A stretch of DNA of 64,000 bases from Vibrio sp. NTOU-M3 (GTDB lineage: Bacteria > Pseudomonadota > Gammaproteobacteria > Enterobacterales > Vibrionaceae): contig NZ_CP162100.1 in NCBI RefSeq assembly GCF_040869035.1, positions 2,604,001 to 2,668,000 on the forward strand, in the 5' to 3' direction. Positions 11,652-21,788 of this stretch are shown in pieces. The position numbers and the translations under genes are program-made. Within the stretch, counting starts at the first letter, position 1. Each line of letters opens with the position of its first letter. The notes under the pieces are model-generated. The model made no database searches. It had not been told where the DNA came from and was given only the letters and a program-made list of their open reading frames with translations.

Positions 11652-12602
11652 TTAAAGTTTTTCAGCGATGCGAAGAACCGAACTACGAGAGCGCGTGTTC
11701 ATCTCAATCTCTTGTTTTGAAGGTTTAATAGCTTTACTCACTGCTTTTAGGTTTGCACTACCTAACGCTTTGATCTGCGCTTCAGTCATCGGAATGCCAT
11801 GAGGAACTTCTGGTCCTTTGCTTTCTTTTCTAATGAATCGCTTCACCATGCGATCTTCTAGTGAGTGGAAACTGATCACGGACAAACGCCCTTGCGGAGC
11901 AAGAATACTAGCCGCTCCTTTTAATGCAGTATCAATTTCTTCGAGTTCACTGTTGATGTAAATACGAAAAGCCTGAAAAGCACGAGTGGCGGGGTGTTTC
12001 TTTTCTTTGAAACTCTTAGGCGCAGCATCTGAGATCAGCTTCGCCAATTGGCCAGTACGAGTTAATGGCTCATTTTCTTCATTTTCACGATAAGCCACAA
12101 TTGCCTTTGCTATTCGACGGGCATGTTTGTCTTCTCCAAACTCACGAATAACCCAAGTAATGTCATCAAGGTCGGCTTCAGCTAACCATTGAGAAACCGA
12201 TATCCCCGACGTTGGATCCATACGCATATCAAGAGGGCCGTCTTTCATGAAGCTAAAGCCTCGCTCCGCATCATCTAGTTGAGGAGAGGAAACACCTAGG
12301 TCTAGCAATACCCCATCAACTTTACCAGCAATGCCATACTGCGTCGCATACTCAGCCATTCCTGAAAATGGGCCGTGTATAATGGTGAAACGTGGATCTT
12401 CAATCTTTTTGGCTTCAGCGATCGCTTGTGGATCACGATCGATACTAAATAAGCGTCCCTCTTCGCCTAACTGAGAAAGAATTGTTCGGCTGTGTCCTCC
12501 GCGTCCAAAGGTACCATCAATATAGATGCCGTCTGGTTTAATCGCTAAACCTTCAATAGATTCGTGAAGTAAAACAGAAATGTGTTTGAATGCGTCGGTC
12601 AT
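11652..12602 (-). CDS. rsmH: 16S rRNA (cytosine-1402-N4)-methyltransferase RsmH
   Basis: SAM-dependent enzyme that N4-methylates C1402 in the decoding centre of 16S rRNA. 316 residues from the ATG at 12602, which begins [14 protein letters not shown] and has an AGAAG ribosome site close ahead; a longer reading from 12671 adds 23 residues that look non-coding. The SAM-binding loop is seen in [10 protein letters not shown], and the family stretches LGVSSPQLD and SFHSLEDR are present. It is the first gene of the cluster here: mraZ, which precedes it in many relatives, is not in the 185 bases between rsmH and rnpB. Confidence 0.97.
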   Translation of the reverse strand: MTDAFKHISVLLHESIEGLAIKPDGIYIDGTFGRGGHSRTILSQLGEEGRLFSIDRDPQAIAEAKKIEDPRFTIIHGPFSGMAEYATQYGIAGKVDGVLLDLGVSSPQLDDAERGFSFMKDGPLDMRMDPTSGISVSQWLAEADLDDITWVIREFGEDKHARRIAKAIVAYRENEENEPLTRTGQLAKLISDAAPKSFKEKKHPATRAFQAFRIYINSELEEIDTALKGAASILAPQGRLSVISFHSLEDRMVKRFIRKESKGPEVPHGIPMTEAQIKALGSANLKAVSKAIKPSKQEIEMNTRSRSSVLRIAEKL

Positions 12603-12706
12603 GGTCTTCTCATTTACTATCGCAGTGTTGCGTCTGATGTCCAGTGTACTCATTTGGCAACTTATCGTCACCTTGTCCCATCAGGAACACGTGATATTGC
12701 GCTAAG

Positions 12707-12735
12707 TTTATTGCTTGTAAAATAATTTACGTCAA
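12707..12735 (-). promoter_or_regulatory. Candidate promoter of the dcw cluster
   Basis: Minus strand TTGACG (12730-12735), 17-base spacer, then AATAAA (12707-12712). It lies just past the rnpB terminator and about 100 bases ahead of rsmH, the place where the cluster needs a promoter. The -35 is strong and the -10 is weak (4 of 6). I saw no repeated TGGGA boxes of the kind MraZ binds. Confidence 0.4.
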
Positions 12736-12740
12736 CTAAA

Positions 12741-12781
12741 AGCAAAAAACCCATCATAACGATGTTGTTACGATGGGTTTT
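12741..12781 (-). terminator. Intrinsic terminator of rnpB
   Basis: On the minus strand an inverted repeat AAAACCCATCGTAAC / GTTATGATGGGTTTT (one G-U pair, six-base loop) is followed by a T-rich tail. It lies directly after the 3' end of RNase P RNA and ahead of the rsmH promoter candidate, so it separates the two units. Confidence 0.85.
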
Positions 12782-12787
12782 AAATAG

Positions 12788-13183
<396 letters not shown>

Positions 13184-13189
13184 AGGCGG

Positions 13190-13218
13190 ATTGTATAGAG
13201 TTATCCCATTAGAGTCCA
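13190..13218 (-). promoter_or_regulatory. Candidate promoter of rnpB
   Basis: Minus strand TGGACT (13213-13218), 17-base spacer, TACAAT (13190-13195). A start seven bases on falls at about 13183, which matches the 5' end inferred from helix P1. The independent agreement of the two makes this one of the better promoter calls in the window. Confidence 0.65.
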
Positions 13219-13320
13219 GAGAGATCACATAGATAATGAAACGAATGCACTAATTGATGTTTTTTTATTCATAATTGCCGCAAAGCCGCAAAACTCAATC
13301 TTATCTATCTATAAAGCGAT

Positions 13321-14184
13321 TCAATCTAGATGCTCTAGTCCCCATTTGTACAAGGCATTTTTCTTCAGGTTATAGATCTCTGCGGCCAACGCTGCAGCCT
13401 TTTTCAGAGGCAGTTCTTTGGTCAATATCGCTAAAGTACGGGTTGCCTCATCAGGCAAGGTTTCCTCAACAGATTCACGGAAACCATGAACCAAAAGAAC
13501 CATCTCACCTTTTTGTTGGTTATCATCCGACTTGACCCACTCAATAAGTTCACCAAGTGGTAGACCTTGTATGGTTTCAAATGTTTTGGTCAGCTCTCTC
13601 GCTAATACAACTTCACGCTCTGGGCCAAGAATATCCAGCATGTCTTCGAGTGAATCAATAATGCGATGCGGTGATTCGTAAAAAATACACGTCCGTGCTG
13701 CTTTTGAGATTTCTAGAAACTTGTCTTTGCGCCCTTTGCTTTTCGGTGGTAAGAATCCCTCAAAGCTAAAGCGATCTGATGGTAACCCAGACGCACTTAA
13801 AGCCGTAATGACAGCGCAAGCCCCAGGAAGTGGCACAACTTTGACGCCTGCCTGACGACATTTTGTGACCAAATGGTAACCTGGATCGCTAATAAGAGGA
13901 GTGCCAGCATCAGAAACAAGCGCGATGGATTGGCCTTCCAGCAATTTATCCACCAATACTTGCGCCTTTTGTTGTTCATTATGATCATGTAAGGCATAAG
14001 TTTTGGTTTGAATACTGAAGTGAGACAATAACTTACCAGTGTGGCGTGTATCCTCAGCAGCAATGAGATCGACTCCAGACAGTACCTCTATCGCACGCTG
14101 GGTAATATCACCCAAATTGCCGATTGGGGTCGGCACAATGTAGAGAGTTGGGATCTCTGCTGGCAATGTTTTGTTATCTGTCAT
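13321..14184 (-). CDS. rsmI: 16S rRNA (cytidine-1402-2'-O)-methyltransferase RsmI
   Basis: Tetrapyrrole-methylase-fold enzyme that 2'-O-methylates C1402, the same nucleotide that RsmH N4-methylates; here the two genes are separated only by rnpB. 287 residues, normal. Family motifs: [10 protein letters not shown] at the N-terminus, [11 protein letters not shown], and [11 protein letters not shown] in the SAM pocket. It is divergent from lpoA, the arrangement also known in E. coli. Confidence 0.97.
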   Translation of the reverse strand: MTDNKTLPAEIPTLYIVPTPIGNLGDITQRAIEVLSGVDLIAAEDTRHTGKLLSHFSIQTKTYALHDHNEQQKAQVLVDKLLEGQSIALVSDAGTPLISDPGYHLVTKCRQAGVKVVPLPGACAVITALSASGLPSDRFSFEGFLPPKSKGRKDKFLEISKAARTCIFYESPHRIIDSLEDMLDILGPEREVVLARELTKTFETIQGLPLGELIEWVKSDDNQQKGEMVLLVHGFRESVEETLPDEATRTLAILTKELPLKKAAALAAEIYNLKKNALYKWGLEHLD

Positions 14185-14247
14185 TTGTTTACCATCACTT
14201 CAACGATTAATATAGACACAATCTTACACGGAATTACTAAAATACTC

Positions 14248-16059
14248 ATGGCTAACAAAAACCATAAGCGACTCAGTGTAACACGCATTCTGACGCCTGT
14301 TGCACTTGCGGTGACTTTAGCGGCGTGTTCGTCTAAACCTTCAGCACCGACATCAGTGGACATTACCCTTGATCCATCTCAATCAACCCAAAGCTATCTC
14401 ATGCGAGCGGATGCTTCTCAAGGCAGCTTACAAAATGATTGGTTGATCATGGCATTAAAATCAGCCATTGCGGAGAATGATGACGTACAAGCTCAGTTAT
14501 TGTTGAAACGCCTCGCCCGTCAACCTCTGTCTGAACCACAGCAAGCGGAATGGCAGCTGGCGCGAGCACAGCTTTTGGTGAATCAATCAGACTATTCAGA
14601 CGCCTTGTCAGGGCTAAATTTCAACCCTGGATGGATGCTGGAAGACGAACAGTGGCGTGATTACCACAATCTACGAGCCAAGCTGTTTGCAAAAAAAGGG
14701 GATTACTTTGAAGCCAGCCGTGAACTGATCGCCCTGTCTTCATATTTAGCCTCTTCACAGCAAAATTATGTGGCTCAAGATGTTTGGGCAAATTTAAACC
14801 GTTACTCCGCTAATGAAATTACACGCTTCTCAGCACAACCTGAAGAAGCGGTTCTAGACGGTTGGTTACAGCTTACGACTTACGTTAAGGCGATGTCGAA
14901 CAACATCCCTCAACTTAAGAATACGCTGGAAAAATGGTTAGCCGAAAACCCAAATCATCCTGCAGCACTATACACACCAAAATCACTGCAAAACATTCTT
15001 TCACTAGAAATAACAAAACCAGTAAACACAGCGTTGCTGTTACCACTAACAGGTAAGTTTGCTAAGCAAGCTCAGCTTATTCGTGATGGTTTTATTCTTG
15101 AAATGATGAACGATGAGCAACGTGACCCAAGTGCAACACTTACGGTCGTCGATACCAATACGATCACAGTGGAAGAGTTAGAGCGTACACTGCTTGAAAA
15201 AAATATCGATTTCATCGTTGGACCACTTATCAAAGATGATGTTGAAAAGCTTCAAGCAGCACAAGATAAGTTCGCTCAACCAGTACCAATGCTGGCGTTA
15301 AACATCCCTGACGAAATCGAAAACGGCACCAGCACTTGTTATTTAGCGCTATCACCAGAACAAGAAGTTGAACAAGCTGCCAAACATTTGTATGAACAAG
15401 GCTACAAATATCCTCTGATCCTCGCACCGAAAGGACACCTAGGTGAACGTGTCGTTTCTGCTTTCAATCGAGAGTGGCAACAACATAGCGAGAATAAAGT
15501 TGCAGTGACTCTATTTAGTGATAAACGCCAACTACAACGTAATATTAACTCCGCATTTGGCCTACAAGGCAGTCAGCAACACATTGCGCAAATGGAATCT
15601 TTATTAGGTATTTCGTTGGAAACACAGCCACGTAGCCGCCGTGATGTAGATGCCGTTTATATTGTTGCAAGCAGCGCAGAATTGACCTTGATTAAGCCGT
15701 TTATCGAAGTGGCTATTAATCCAGATACAGCACCACCTAAGCTGTTTTCTAACTCACGTAGTAACAATGGTCGTCATCAGTACGAAGATTTATCCGGTGT
15801 TGTTTACAGCGATATTCCTCTGCTTATCCATCCTGAAGAGCAACTGAAAAGACAGATGGATGAAATGTGGCCAAATGAATCCAATTCACAAAAACGCTTA
15901 CAAGCGTTAGGTATGGATGCGTATCTAATGATGGAACAATTACCTCAAATGAAAGTCGTGGATGGTTACACTGTCAAAGGCCGAACCGGGGTATTGAGCA
16001 TCAATGAACAATGTGTTGTTGAACGTGAAATCGATTGGGCGGAGCACAGTGCTCAATAA
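14248..16059 (+). CDS. lpoA: Outer-membrane lipoprotein LpoA, activator of PBP1a
   Basis: Lipoprotein that reaches from the outer membrane through the wall to activate the synthase PBP1a. 603 residues from the ATG at 14248 (an upstream in-frame reading from 14041 runs over rsmI and is not used). The signal peptide ends in the lipobox LAAC, Cys27. An N-terminal helical TPR-like region (about 45-270) is followed by a periplasmic-binding-protein-like C-terminal domain beginning around TALLLPLTGKFAKQA. Gene order rsmI < > lpoA-yraN-diaA-dolP is the conserved one. Older annotations call this family YraM. Confidence 0.95.
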   Translation: MANKNHKRLSVTRILTPVALAVTLAACSSKPSAPTSVDITLDPSQSTQSYLMRADASQGSLQNDWLIMALKSAIAENDDVQAQLLLKRLARQPLSEPQQAEWQLARAQLLVNQSDYSDALSGLNFNPGWMLEDEQWRDYHNLRAKLFAKKGDYFEASRELIALSSYLASSQQNYVAQDVWANLNRYSANEITRFSAQPEEAVLDGWLQLTTYVKAMSNNIPQLKNTLEKWLAENPNHPAALYTPKSLQNILSLEITKPVNTALLLPLTGKFAKQAQLIRDGFILEMMNDEQRDPSATLTVVDTNTITVEELERTLLEKNIDFIVGPLIKDDVEKLQAAQDKFAQPVPMLALNIPDEIENGTSTCYLALSPEQEVEQAAKHLYEQGYKYPLILAPKGHLGERVVSAFNREWQQHSENKVAVTLFSDKRQLQRNINSAFGLQGSQQHIAQMESLLGISLETQPRSRRDVDAVYIVASSAELTLIKPFIEVAINPDTAPPKLFSNSRSNNGRHQYEDLSGVVYSDIPLLIHPEEQLKRQMDEMWPNESNSQKRLQALGMDAYLMMEQLPQMKVVDGYTVKGRTGVLSINEQCVVEREIDWAEHSAQ

Positions 16060-16414
16060 CCGCCGCAAGGTAGGCCAACATTATGAAACCGCAGCAGAGA
16101 AGTATTTACTCAGTTGCGGTCTCACGTTAATTGAGAGAAACTTCAATACCAAAGGTGGTGAGTTGGATCTGATAATGAAACAAGGTTCAACTATCATCTT
16201 TGTTGAAGTACGATACCGAAAAAATCAATCATATGGGCACGCGGCTGAAACAGTGACCGCGAGTAAAGCAAAAAAACTAATCCATGCGGCCAACATATGG
16301 TTAATGAAAAATAACCTCTCAGTCTATTCAACCGACTTTCGGTTTGATCTTGTCGCCATTCACTCACAGGGGCAACAAATTGACTGGATTAAGAACGCGA
16401 TCACTCAAGGATAA
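16049..16414 (+). CDS. yraN: YraN family protein (UPF0102, nuclease-like fold)
   Basis: Small conserved protein of the UPF0102 family, with a restriction-endonuclease-like fold; its role is not established. 121 residues from the GTG at 16049, chosen because GGAG lies seven bases ahead and it gives the family's usual start (LNNRRKVGQHYE). It overlaps the stop of lpoA by 11 bases. Family residues: the GGELDLI stretch and the FVEVRYR stretch, which carry the acidic and basic residues of the nuclease-like core. Three bases separate it from diaA. Confidence 0.93.
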   Translation: MLNNRRKVGQHYETAAEKYLLSCGLTLIERNFNTKGGELDLIMKQGSTIIFVEVRYRKNQSYGHAAETVTASKAKKLIHAANIWLMKNNLSVYSTDFRFDLVAIHSQGQQIDWIKNAITQG

Positions 16415-17008
<594 letters not shown>

Positions 17009-17012
17009 TTCA

Positions 17013-17582
17013 ATGAACTCCATAAAAGCCTTATTCTTAACTCTCACACTACTTGCGACTTCTGGATGCGCAGGCTTATTTGTCGCAGGAGCCGCGACAA
17101 CTGCAGCGATCGTAATTGATACTCGTAGCACTCAAGAAATATGGCAAGATAACAATATTGAATTTGAAGTCGCGGGCATTACAAATAAAGCACCTTATCG
17201 TGGAAAAGTTCGTGTCATTGCCAGTTCATACAAAGGAACTGTTGTGCTAATGGGACAAGCACAAACACAGGAGTTATTGGAACAATTTGAACATCAAGCC
17301 AGTAAAGTCAAAGGTGTGCATGAAATCTTTAATCAAGTAAAAATCAAAGCTCCACTATCGGTTGGTGAGATCAGCCACGACAGTTGGATCACGACAAAAG
17401 TGAAATCAGCCTTACTTACCGATTCAGCATTAACTGGCGTTAAAATAAAGGTGATCACTGAAGATAATGAGGTATTCCTCTTAGGCTATGTCTCACATGC
17501 TCACGCAGATAAAGCCGCAGAAATCGCACGTAATATTTCTGGTGTAAAACGGGTGATCAAAGCTTTCCAATACGGAGACTAA
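17013..17582 (+). CDS. dolP: Outer-membrane lipoprotein DolP (YraP), two BON domains
   Basis: Lipoprotein with two BON domains; in E. coli it sits at the division site and supports outer-membrane integrity. 189 residues from the ATG at 17013, four bases after diaA. The lipobox is TSGC with Cys19. BON domains lie at about 45-110 and 120-185, each with the typical VKVIT/VRVIA strand followed by VVLMG or VFLLG. A strong terminator follows, ending the lpoA operon. Confidence 0.95.
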   Translation: MNSIKALFLTLTLLATSGCAGLFVAGAATTAAIVIDTRSTQEIWQDNNIEFEVAGITNKAPYRGKVRVIASSYKGTVVLMGQAQTQELLEQFEHQASKVKGVHEIFNQVKIKAPLSVGEISHDSWITTKVKSALLTDSALTGVKIKVITEDNEVFLLGYVSHAHADKAAEIARNISGVKRVIKAFQYGD

Positions 17583-17603
17583 ATACCTTTCCAATACAGA
17601 TAC

Positions 17604-17634
17604 AAAAAAGCAGCGTCTGAACGCTGCTTTTTTT
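17604..17634. terminator. Bidirectional terminator between dolP and sspB
   Basis: Perfect stem AAGCAGCGT / ACGCTGCTT with a four-base loop, flanked by an A-run on the left and a T-run on the right. It can serve both converging genes, dolP (plus) and sspB (minus). Confidence 0.9.
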
Positions 17635-18120
17635 TTATTTAACAACTCGTAAACTTGGGCGACCTTTGGGTCTTGGTGGCTCATCATCAGGGAATACACC
17701 TTCTTCCACTTCGCTATCTTCTTCTGATGCCAAAGACAGAGATGATGAGTCAGTCTCATCAAGAAACTCTTCCGCTTGCTCATCCACCATGTATGCATCT
17801 TCTGCTTCAAACATAGTTCCTGCACCGTTTTCACGAGCATAAATAGCCTGAACAGCATAGAGAGGAACAATCACAGAATGAGGCTTACCACTGAAACGAG
17901 CATTAAATGTAATCGCTTCATTACCTAACTCCAAATTACCTACAGCACGAGGAGCAATATTTAGAATGATCTGACCATCCTGCACAAATTCCATCGGTAC
18001 TCTGACACCAGGTAATGTGGCAGCGACAACCAAGTGAGGTGTCAGATCATTATCCACGAGCCAATCATAAAATGCGCGAAGCATATATGGGCGTCGTGGT
18101 GTCATCTCAGTAATATCCAT
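17635..18120 (-). CDS. sspB: ClpXP specificity factor SspB
   Basis: Adaptor that delivers ssrA-tagged and other substrates to ClpXP. 161 residues: a folded substrate-binding domain (about 1-110), an acidic Ser/Glu-rich linker (about 115-150) and the C-terminal ClpX-binding tail RPSLRVVK, nearly as in E. coli. The start codon overlaps the stop of sspA by one base (TAATG). Confidence 0.97.
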   Translation of the reverse strand: MDITEMTPRRPYMLRAFYDWLVDNDLTPHLVVAATLPGVRVPMEFVQDGQIILNIAPRAVGNLELGNEAITFNARFSGKPHSVIVPLYAVQAIYARENGAGTMFEAEDAYMVDEQAEEFLDETDSSSLSLASEEDSEVEEGVFPDDEPPRPKGRPSLRVVK

Positions 18121-18755
18121 TAACGAACCAGACGCATTTCACGCTCGGCTTCAGTCAATGAAGCTAAGAAAGAATCACGTTCAAATACACGATTCATGTA
18201 TATCTTCAGCTCTTTAGAGCCTGGGCCAACCAAATCGATACCTAACACAGGTAAACGCCACAATAGTGGAGCTAGGTAACAATCGATCAAGCTAAACTCT
18301 TCACTCATGAAGTATTCGTACTCAGCAAATACAGGAGCAAGTGTTAATAAGTCATTACGTAACTTATTACGTGCATTCTCTGCTTCTTCAGCAGTACCAC
18401 TGATCACTTTTGCAGCCAGTGAATACCAGTTACGTTCGATGCGATAAATCATCAAGCGGCTGTTACCACGAGCAACTGGGTATACAGGCATCAACGGTGG
18501 ATGCGGAAAACGCTCATCCAAATATTCCATGATGATCTTTGAATCGTAAAGCGCTAACTCACGGTCAACTAGAGTAGGTACTGATTTATATGGGTTCAAT
18601 TCTACAAGCTCAGTTGGAAGATTAGCTTCGTCAACTAACTCAACCTCAACACTTACACCCTTCTCAGCCAGAACAATACGTACCTGATGGCTATACATAT
18701 CAGACGCACTAGAAAATAGAGTCATCACAGAACGTTTATTGGCAGCTACAGCCAT
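18120..18755 (-). CDS. sspA: Stringent starvation protein SspA
   Basis: RNA-polymerase-associated protein with a glutathione-S-transferase fold, involved in stress and stationary-phase gene expression. 211 residues from the ATG at 18755, which has a GGAGG ribosome site; an in-frame upstream reading into the petC terminator is rejected. N-terminal thioredoxin-like domain (MTLFSSASDMYSHQVR) and helical C-terminal domain; PHPPLMPVYP is the conserved surface patch. It starts only 27 bases after the petC terminator. Confidence 0.96.
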   Translation of the reverse strand: MAVAANKRSVMTLFSSASDMYSHQVRIVLAEKGVSVEVELVDEANLPTELVELNPYKSVPTLVDRELALYDSKIIMEYLDERFPHPPLMPVYPVARGNSRLMIYRIERNWYSLAAKVISGTAEEAENARNKLRNDLLTLAPVFAEYEYFMSEEFSLIDCYLAPLLWRLPVLGIDLVGPGSKELKIYMNRVFERDSFLASLTEAEREMRLVR

Positions 18756-18782
18756 GGAGCCCTCCAGCACACTTACAGATAT

Positions 18783-18813
18783 AAAAAAACAATGGAGGCT
18801 AAGCCTCCATTGT
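18783..18813 (-). terminator. Intrinsic terminator of petABC
   Basis: Minus strand: a 12-base-pair stem ACAATGGAGGCT / AGCCTCCATTGT with a minimal loop, followed by seven Ts. It lies 40 bases past the petC stop and only 27 bases ahead of sspA. Confidence 0.88.
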
Positions 18814-18854
18814 AAACAATAAAATTTGGAAATTAGCACAGCATGATAGCACAA

Positions 18855-19592
18855 TTAGTGCACATCACGCCAATACTCTTTCTTAAGAAGCACAACTACA
18901 ATGGTGAAGATAATAAGGAAACCCATTACCCACCATCCAAGAGCATGTCGTTCTAACTTCACAGGATCACCAGAATACTCAAGGAAGTTAACGAGATCTC
19001 GCACTGCATCATCGTATTCCTCGTTATTTAGCTCACCTGTACCATCAGACTCAACACCAACCACTTTTTGTACTTCCTTACCATCTACGACTTCTAATGC
19101 GTAAATTGGTTTAGGTATACCTTGTAGCTCTTCTAATACATGGGGCATACCAACACTTGGGAATACGATGTTATTTACACCAAATGGACGGCTTGGATCC
19201 TCATAAAAAGAACGCAAATATGTGTATAACCAGTCAGTACCACGAACTCGAGCAACCAAAGTCAAATCAGGTGGTGGAGCACCAAACCACTTCGCTGCAG
19301 AATCCTCAGGGATTGAATTTTCCATTAAATCACCGACTTTTGCTTCAGGATCAAAGATTAAATTATCCTTCAACAGCTCCACCGGAATACCAATATCACG
19401 AGCAACACGCTCATAGCGTTGGTACTGAGCAGAATGACAACCGAAACAGTAGTTCATAAACAATTTCGCACCATTTTGCAGTGACGCTTGATCACTCAGG
19501 TCATTGTTTGCTTTATCAAGTGGTACGTTCGCACCCGCTGCCATTGCCAATGAAGGCAGCATTGCAAATAAAATTACAATCCATTTTTTCAT
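18855..19592 (-). CDS. petC: Ubiquinol--cytochrome c reductase, cytochrome c1
   Basis: Haem c subunit of the respiratory bc1 complex, exposed to the periplasm. 245 residues: signal peptide (about 1-18), the haem-binding C49-F-G-C52-H53, and one C-terminal membrane anchor (about 220-240) ending in basic residues. The axial Met ligand is probably in the VGMPHVL stretch. It overlaps petB by four bases (ATGA) and ends the petABC operon. Confidence 0.97.
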   Translation of the reverse strand: MKKWIVILFAMLPSLAMAAGANVPLDKANNDLSDQASLQNGAKLFMNYCFGCHSAQYQRYERVARDIGIPVELLKDNLIFDPEAKVGDLMENSIPEDSAAKWFGAPPPDLTLVARVRGTDWLYTYLRSFYEDPSRPFGVNNIVFPSVGMPHVLEELQGIPKPIYALEVVDGKEVQKVVGVESDGTGELNNEEYDDAVRDLVNFLEYSGDPVKLERHALGWWVMGFLIIFTIVVVLLKKEYWRDVH

Positions 19593-20854
19593 TTGAATGT
19601 CACCCTTTCTGGTAGTGGCTTAGTCGCTTCGTTCTTACTGTAGAAGTACAGCAGTACGAAGAACATGAAGTAAGCTAAGCTGAAGATCTGAGCTAGCAGC
19701 GTGTATGTTGGTGTTGCTGGAAGCGCACCGAGGATACCCAACGCAATAAAGCTGATCGTGAATTGGATGATATTGAATAAATGGAACTTACTGCGGTAGC
19801 GATAAGAACGTACGCGGCAACGATCTAACCAAGGAAGTACAAACAGAACCGCAATCGACGCCCCCATAGCAATAACACCAAGTAGCTTGTCTGGAACCGC
19901 ACGAAGGATCGCGTAGAACGGAGTGAAGTACCAAACAGGAGCAATGTGCTCAGGTGTTTTTAGAGGGTTGGCCGCTTCAAAGTTAGGTGGCTCAAGGAAG
20001 TAACCACCCATCTCTGGGTTGAAGAACAACACGTAGCAGAAGAAGAATAAGAAACCCGCTATACCAACCATATCTTTCACCGTACCGTAAGGATGGAAAG
20101 GAATCGAGTCGATAATATCGTACTTCTTCGTGTAGTAGTCGTGGAACTTAAACTGTGTCTTGTGATCGTCGCCCATCGTGCCTTTTGGCAGTTTAGTTTC
20201 GATACCGTCAGGGTTGTTTGAACCTACTTCGTGCAGCGCTAGTACGTGCAAAACGATAAGCAGCAGAAGTACGATTGGTAGTGCGATAACGTGTAGAGCA
20301 AAGAAACGGTTAAGCGTCGCGCCAGAGATAACGTAGTCACCACGAATCCATAACGTTAGATCATCACCAATAACAGGGATAGCACCGAAGAGAGAGATGA
20401 TTACCTGAGCCCCCCAGTAAGACATTTGCCCCCATGGAAGTAGGTAACCCATGAATGCTTCTGCCATCAGCACCAAGAAGATCAACATACCGAAGATCCA
20501 TAGTAACTCACGAGGCTTCTGGTACGAGCCATAGATAAGACCACGGAACATGTGCAGATAAACAACAACAAAGAAAGCTGAAGCACCAGTAGAATGCATG
20601 TAACGCAGTAACCAACCGTATTCAACATCACGCATGATGTATTCGATTGAAGCGAATGCACCATCACCCGATGGTACGTAGTTCATTGTTAGCCAAATAC
20701 CCGTAAGGATCTGGTTCACCAACACAAGCATCGCTAGCGAGCCAAATAAATACCAAAAGTTAAAATTCTTTGGCATCGGATACTCAGAGAGGTGCTTCTT
20801 ATACGCGTTCATTGCGGGTATGCGTTTTTCTACCCAATCCAGTAGAGCTTGCAT
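19589..20854 (-). CDS. petB: Ubiquinol--cytochrome c reductase, cytochrome b
   Basis: Membrane subunit of the bc1 complex with the two b haems and both quinone sites. 421 residues with about eight to nine membrane segments, a full-length cytochrome b rather than the split b6 form. Conserved features: RYMHSTGAS and RFFALHVIALP with the haem-ligand histidines, and the WGAQVI region of the quinol site. Coupled to petA (TAATG) and petC (ATGA). Confidence 0.97.
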   Translation of the reverse strand: MQALLDWVEKRIPAMNAYKKHLSEYPMPKNFNFWYLFGSLAMLVLVNQILTGIWLTMNYVPSGDGAFASIEYIMRDVEYGWLLRYMHSTGASAFFVVVYLHMFRGLIYGSYQKPRELLWIFGMLIFLVLMAEAFMGYLLPWGQMSYWGAQVIISLFGAIPVIGDDLTLWIRGDYVISGATLNRFFALHVIALPIVLLLLIVLHVLALHEVGSNNPDGIETKLPKGTMGDDHKTQFKFHDYYTKKYDIIDSIPFHPYGTVKDMVGIAGFLFFFCYVLFFNPEMGGYFLEPPNFEAANPLKTPEHIAPVWYFTPFYAILRAVPDKLLGVIAMGASIAVLFVLPWLDRCRVRSYRYRSKFHLFNIIQFTISFIALGILGALPATPTYTLLAQIFSLAYFMFFVLLYFYSKNEATKPLPERVTFK

Positions 20855-21447
20855 TATGCTTCCCCTCCTTCATCAACACCGATAAGGATTTTGGTATCGC
20901 TTAGGTACATGTGCTTAGGCACCACAAGGTTTAATGGCGCTGGAACACCTTGAAATACACGACCAGCCATATCAAACTTCGAACCATGACATGGACAGAA
21001 GAAACCTGATTTAACACCTTGAACTTGCTCGCTAAAACTGTCTGGCAAATAAGTTGGTGAACAACCAAGGTGAGTACAAATACCTACTGCTACAAAATAT
21101 TCAGGTTTAATAGAACGGTAAGCATTCTGAGCGTAATCTGGTTGTTGGGCTTCACCAGATTCAGGATCACGAAGCTGTCCGTCGATCGCTTTTAAGCCAT
21201 CAACCACAGATTGAGCGCGACGAACCACCCATACAGGTTTACCACGCCACTCAACACGTACCATTTGCCCCTCTTCAAGTTTACCTACTTCAACTTCAAC
21301 AGGAGCACCTGCAGCTTTCGCTTTTTCACTTGGGTTCCAAGATTTAATAAAAGGAACGGCAACCGCAGCTGCTCCCAAACCACCAACAACAGCTGTTGTA
21401 GCAGTTAAGAAACGTCTGCGACCGTTATTTAAAGGCGCATTGCTCAT
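20854..21447 (-). CDS. petA: Ubiquinol--cytochrome c reductase, Rieske iron-sulfur subunit
   Basis: Rieske [2Fe-2S] protein of the bc1 complex. 197 residues. The N-terminus carries a twin-arginine motif (RRRFLT) ahead of a hydrophobic anchor (about 13-35), as expected for Tat export of a folded Rieske protein. Cluster ligands are seen in CTHLGC and CPCHGS. It is the first gene of the operon, with a candidate promoter about 115 bases ahead. Confidence 0.97.
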   Translation of the reverse strand: MSNAPLNNGRRRFLTATTAVVGGLGAAAVAVPFIKSWNPSEKAKAAGAPVEVEVGKLEEGQMVRVEWRGKPVWVVRRAQSVVDGLKAIDGQLRDPESGEAQQPDYAQNAYRSIKPEYFVAVGICTHLGCSPTYLPDSFSEQVQGVKSGFFCPCHGSKFDMAGRVFQGVPAPLNLVVPKHMYLSDTKILIGVDEGGEA

Positions 21448-21559
21448 CCAAACATTCTCCCACTTGCTCCTTGGGGATATCAGGCTCTTTGACCCGGTTA
21501 TTTCCCTTTAAGAGCATGGCTAACAAAATACGAATTTAGTTGTATTTATTTGATTGGAA

Positions 21560-21588
21560 ATGATAAATAAAACCCTACTTTTTGACAA
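21560..21588 (-). promoter_or_regulatory. Candidate promoter of petABC
   Basis: Minus strand TTGTCA (21583-21588), 17-base spacer, TATCAT (21560-21565); a good sigma70 match. The 341-base gap 21448-21788 between petA and rpsI otherwise holds the rpsI terminator, a small inverted repeat at 21630-21643 and AT-rich sequence; I see no gene in it. Confidence 0.55.
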
Positions 21589-21707
21589 GATAAAGCTACC
21601 TTTTTGTAACATTTGTGAATGCAATTCGCTTGTGAAGTCACAAAAGGAACAAATCTGATATTAATATGCTGAGATTCTCAGGAATGAAGGGATTTGATTT
21701 GAAGCAA

Positions 21708-21739
21708 AAAACAAAAAGCCTGGCAAGAAGCCAGGCTTT
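21708..21739 (-). terminator. Intrinsic terminator of rplM-rpsI
   Basis: Minus strand stem AAAGCCTGG / CCAGGCTTT with a seven-base loop and a T-rich tail, about 50 bases past the rpsI stop. Confidence 0.88.
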
Positions 21740-21788
21740 GATAGCGTAATCCAGTACATCTGGAACGTATAATTCTTCCGAAGAAAAA

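Noticed and set aside
14041-14247. N-terminal extension of lpoA
   Set aside because: It runs antisense over rsmI and would place the lipoprotein signal peptide inside the protein.
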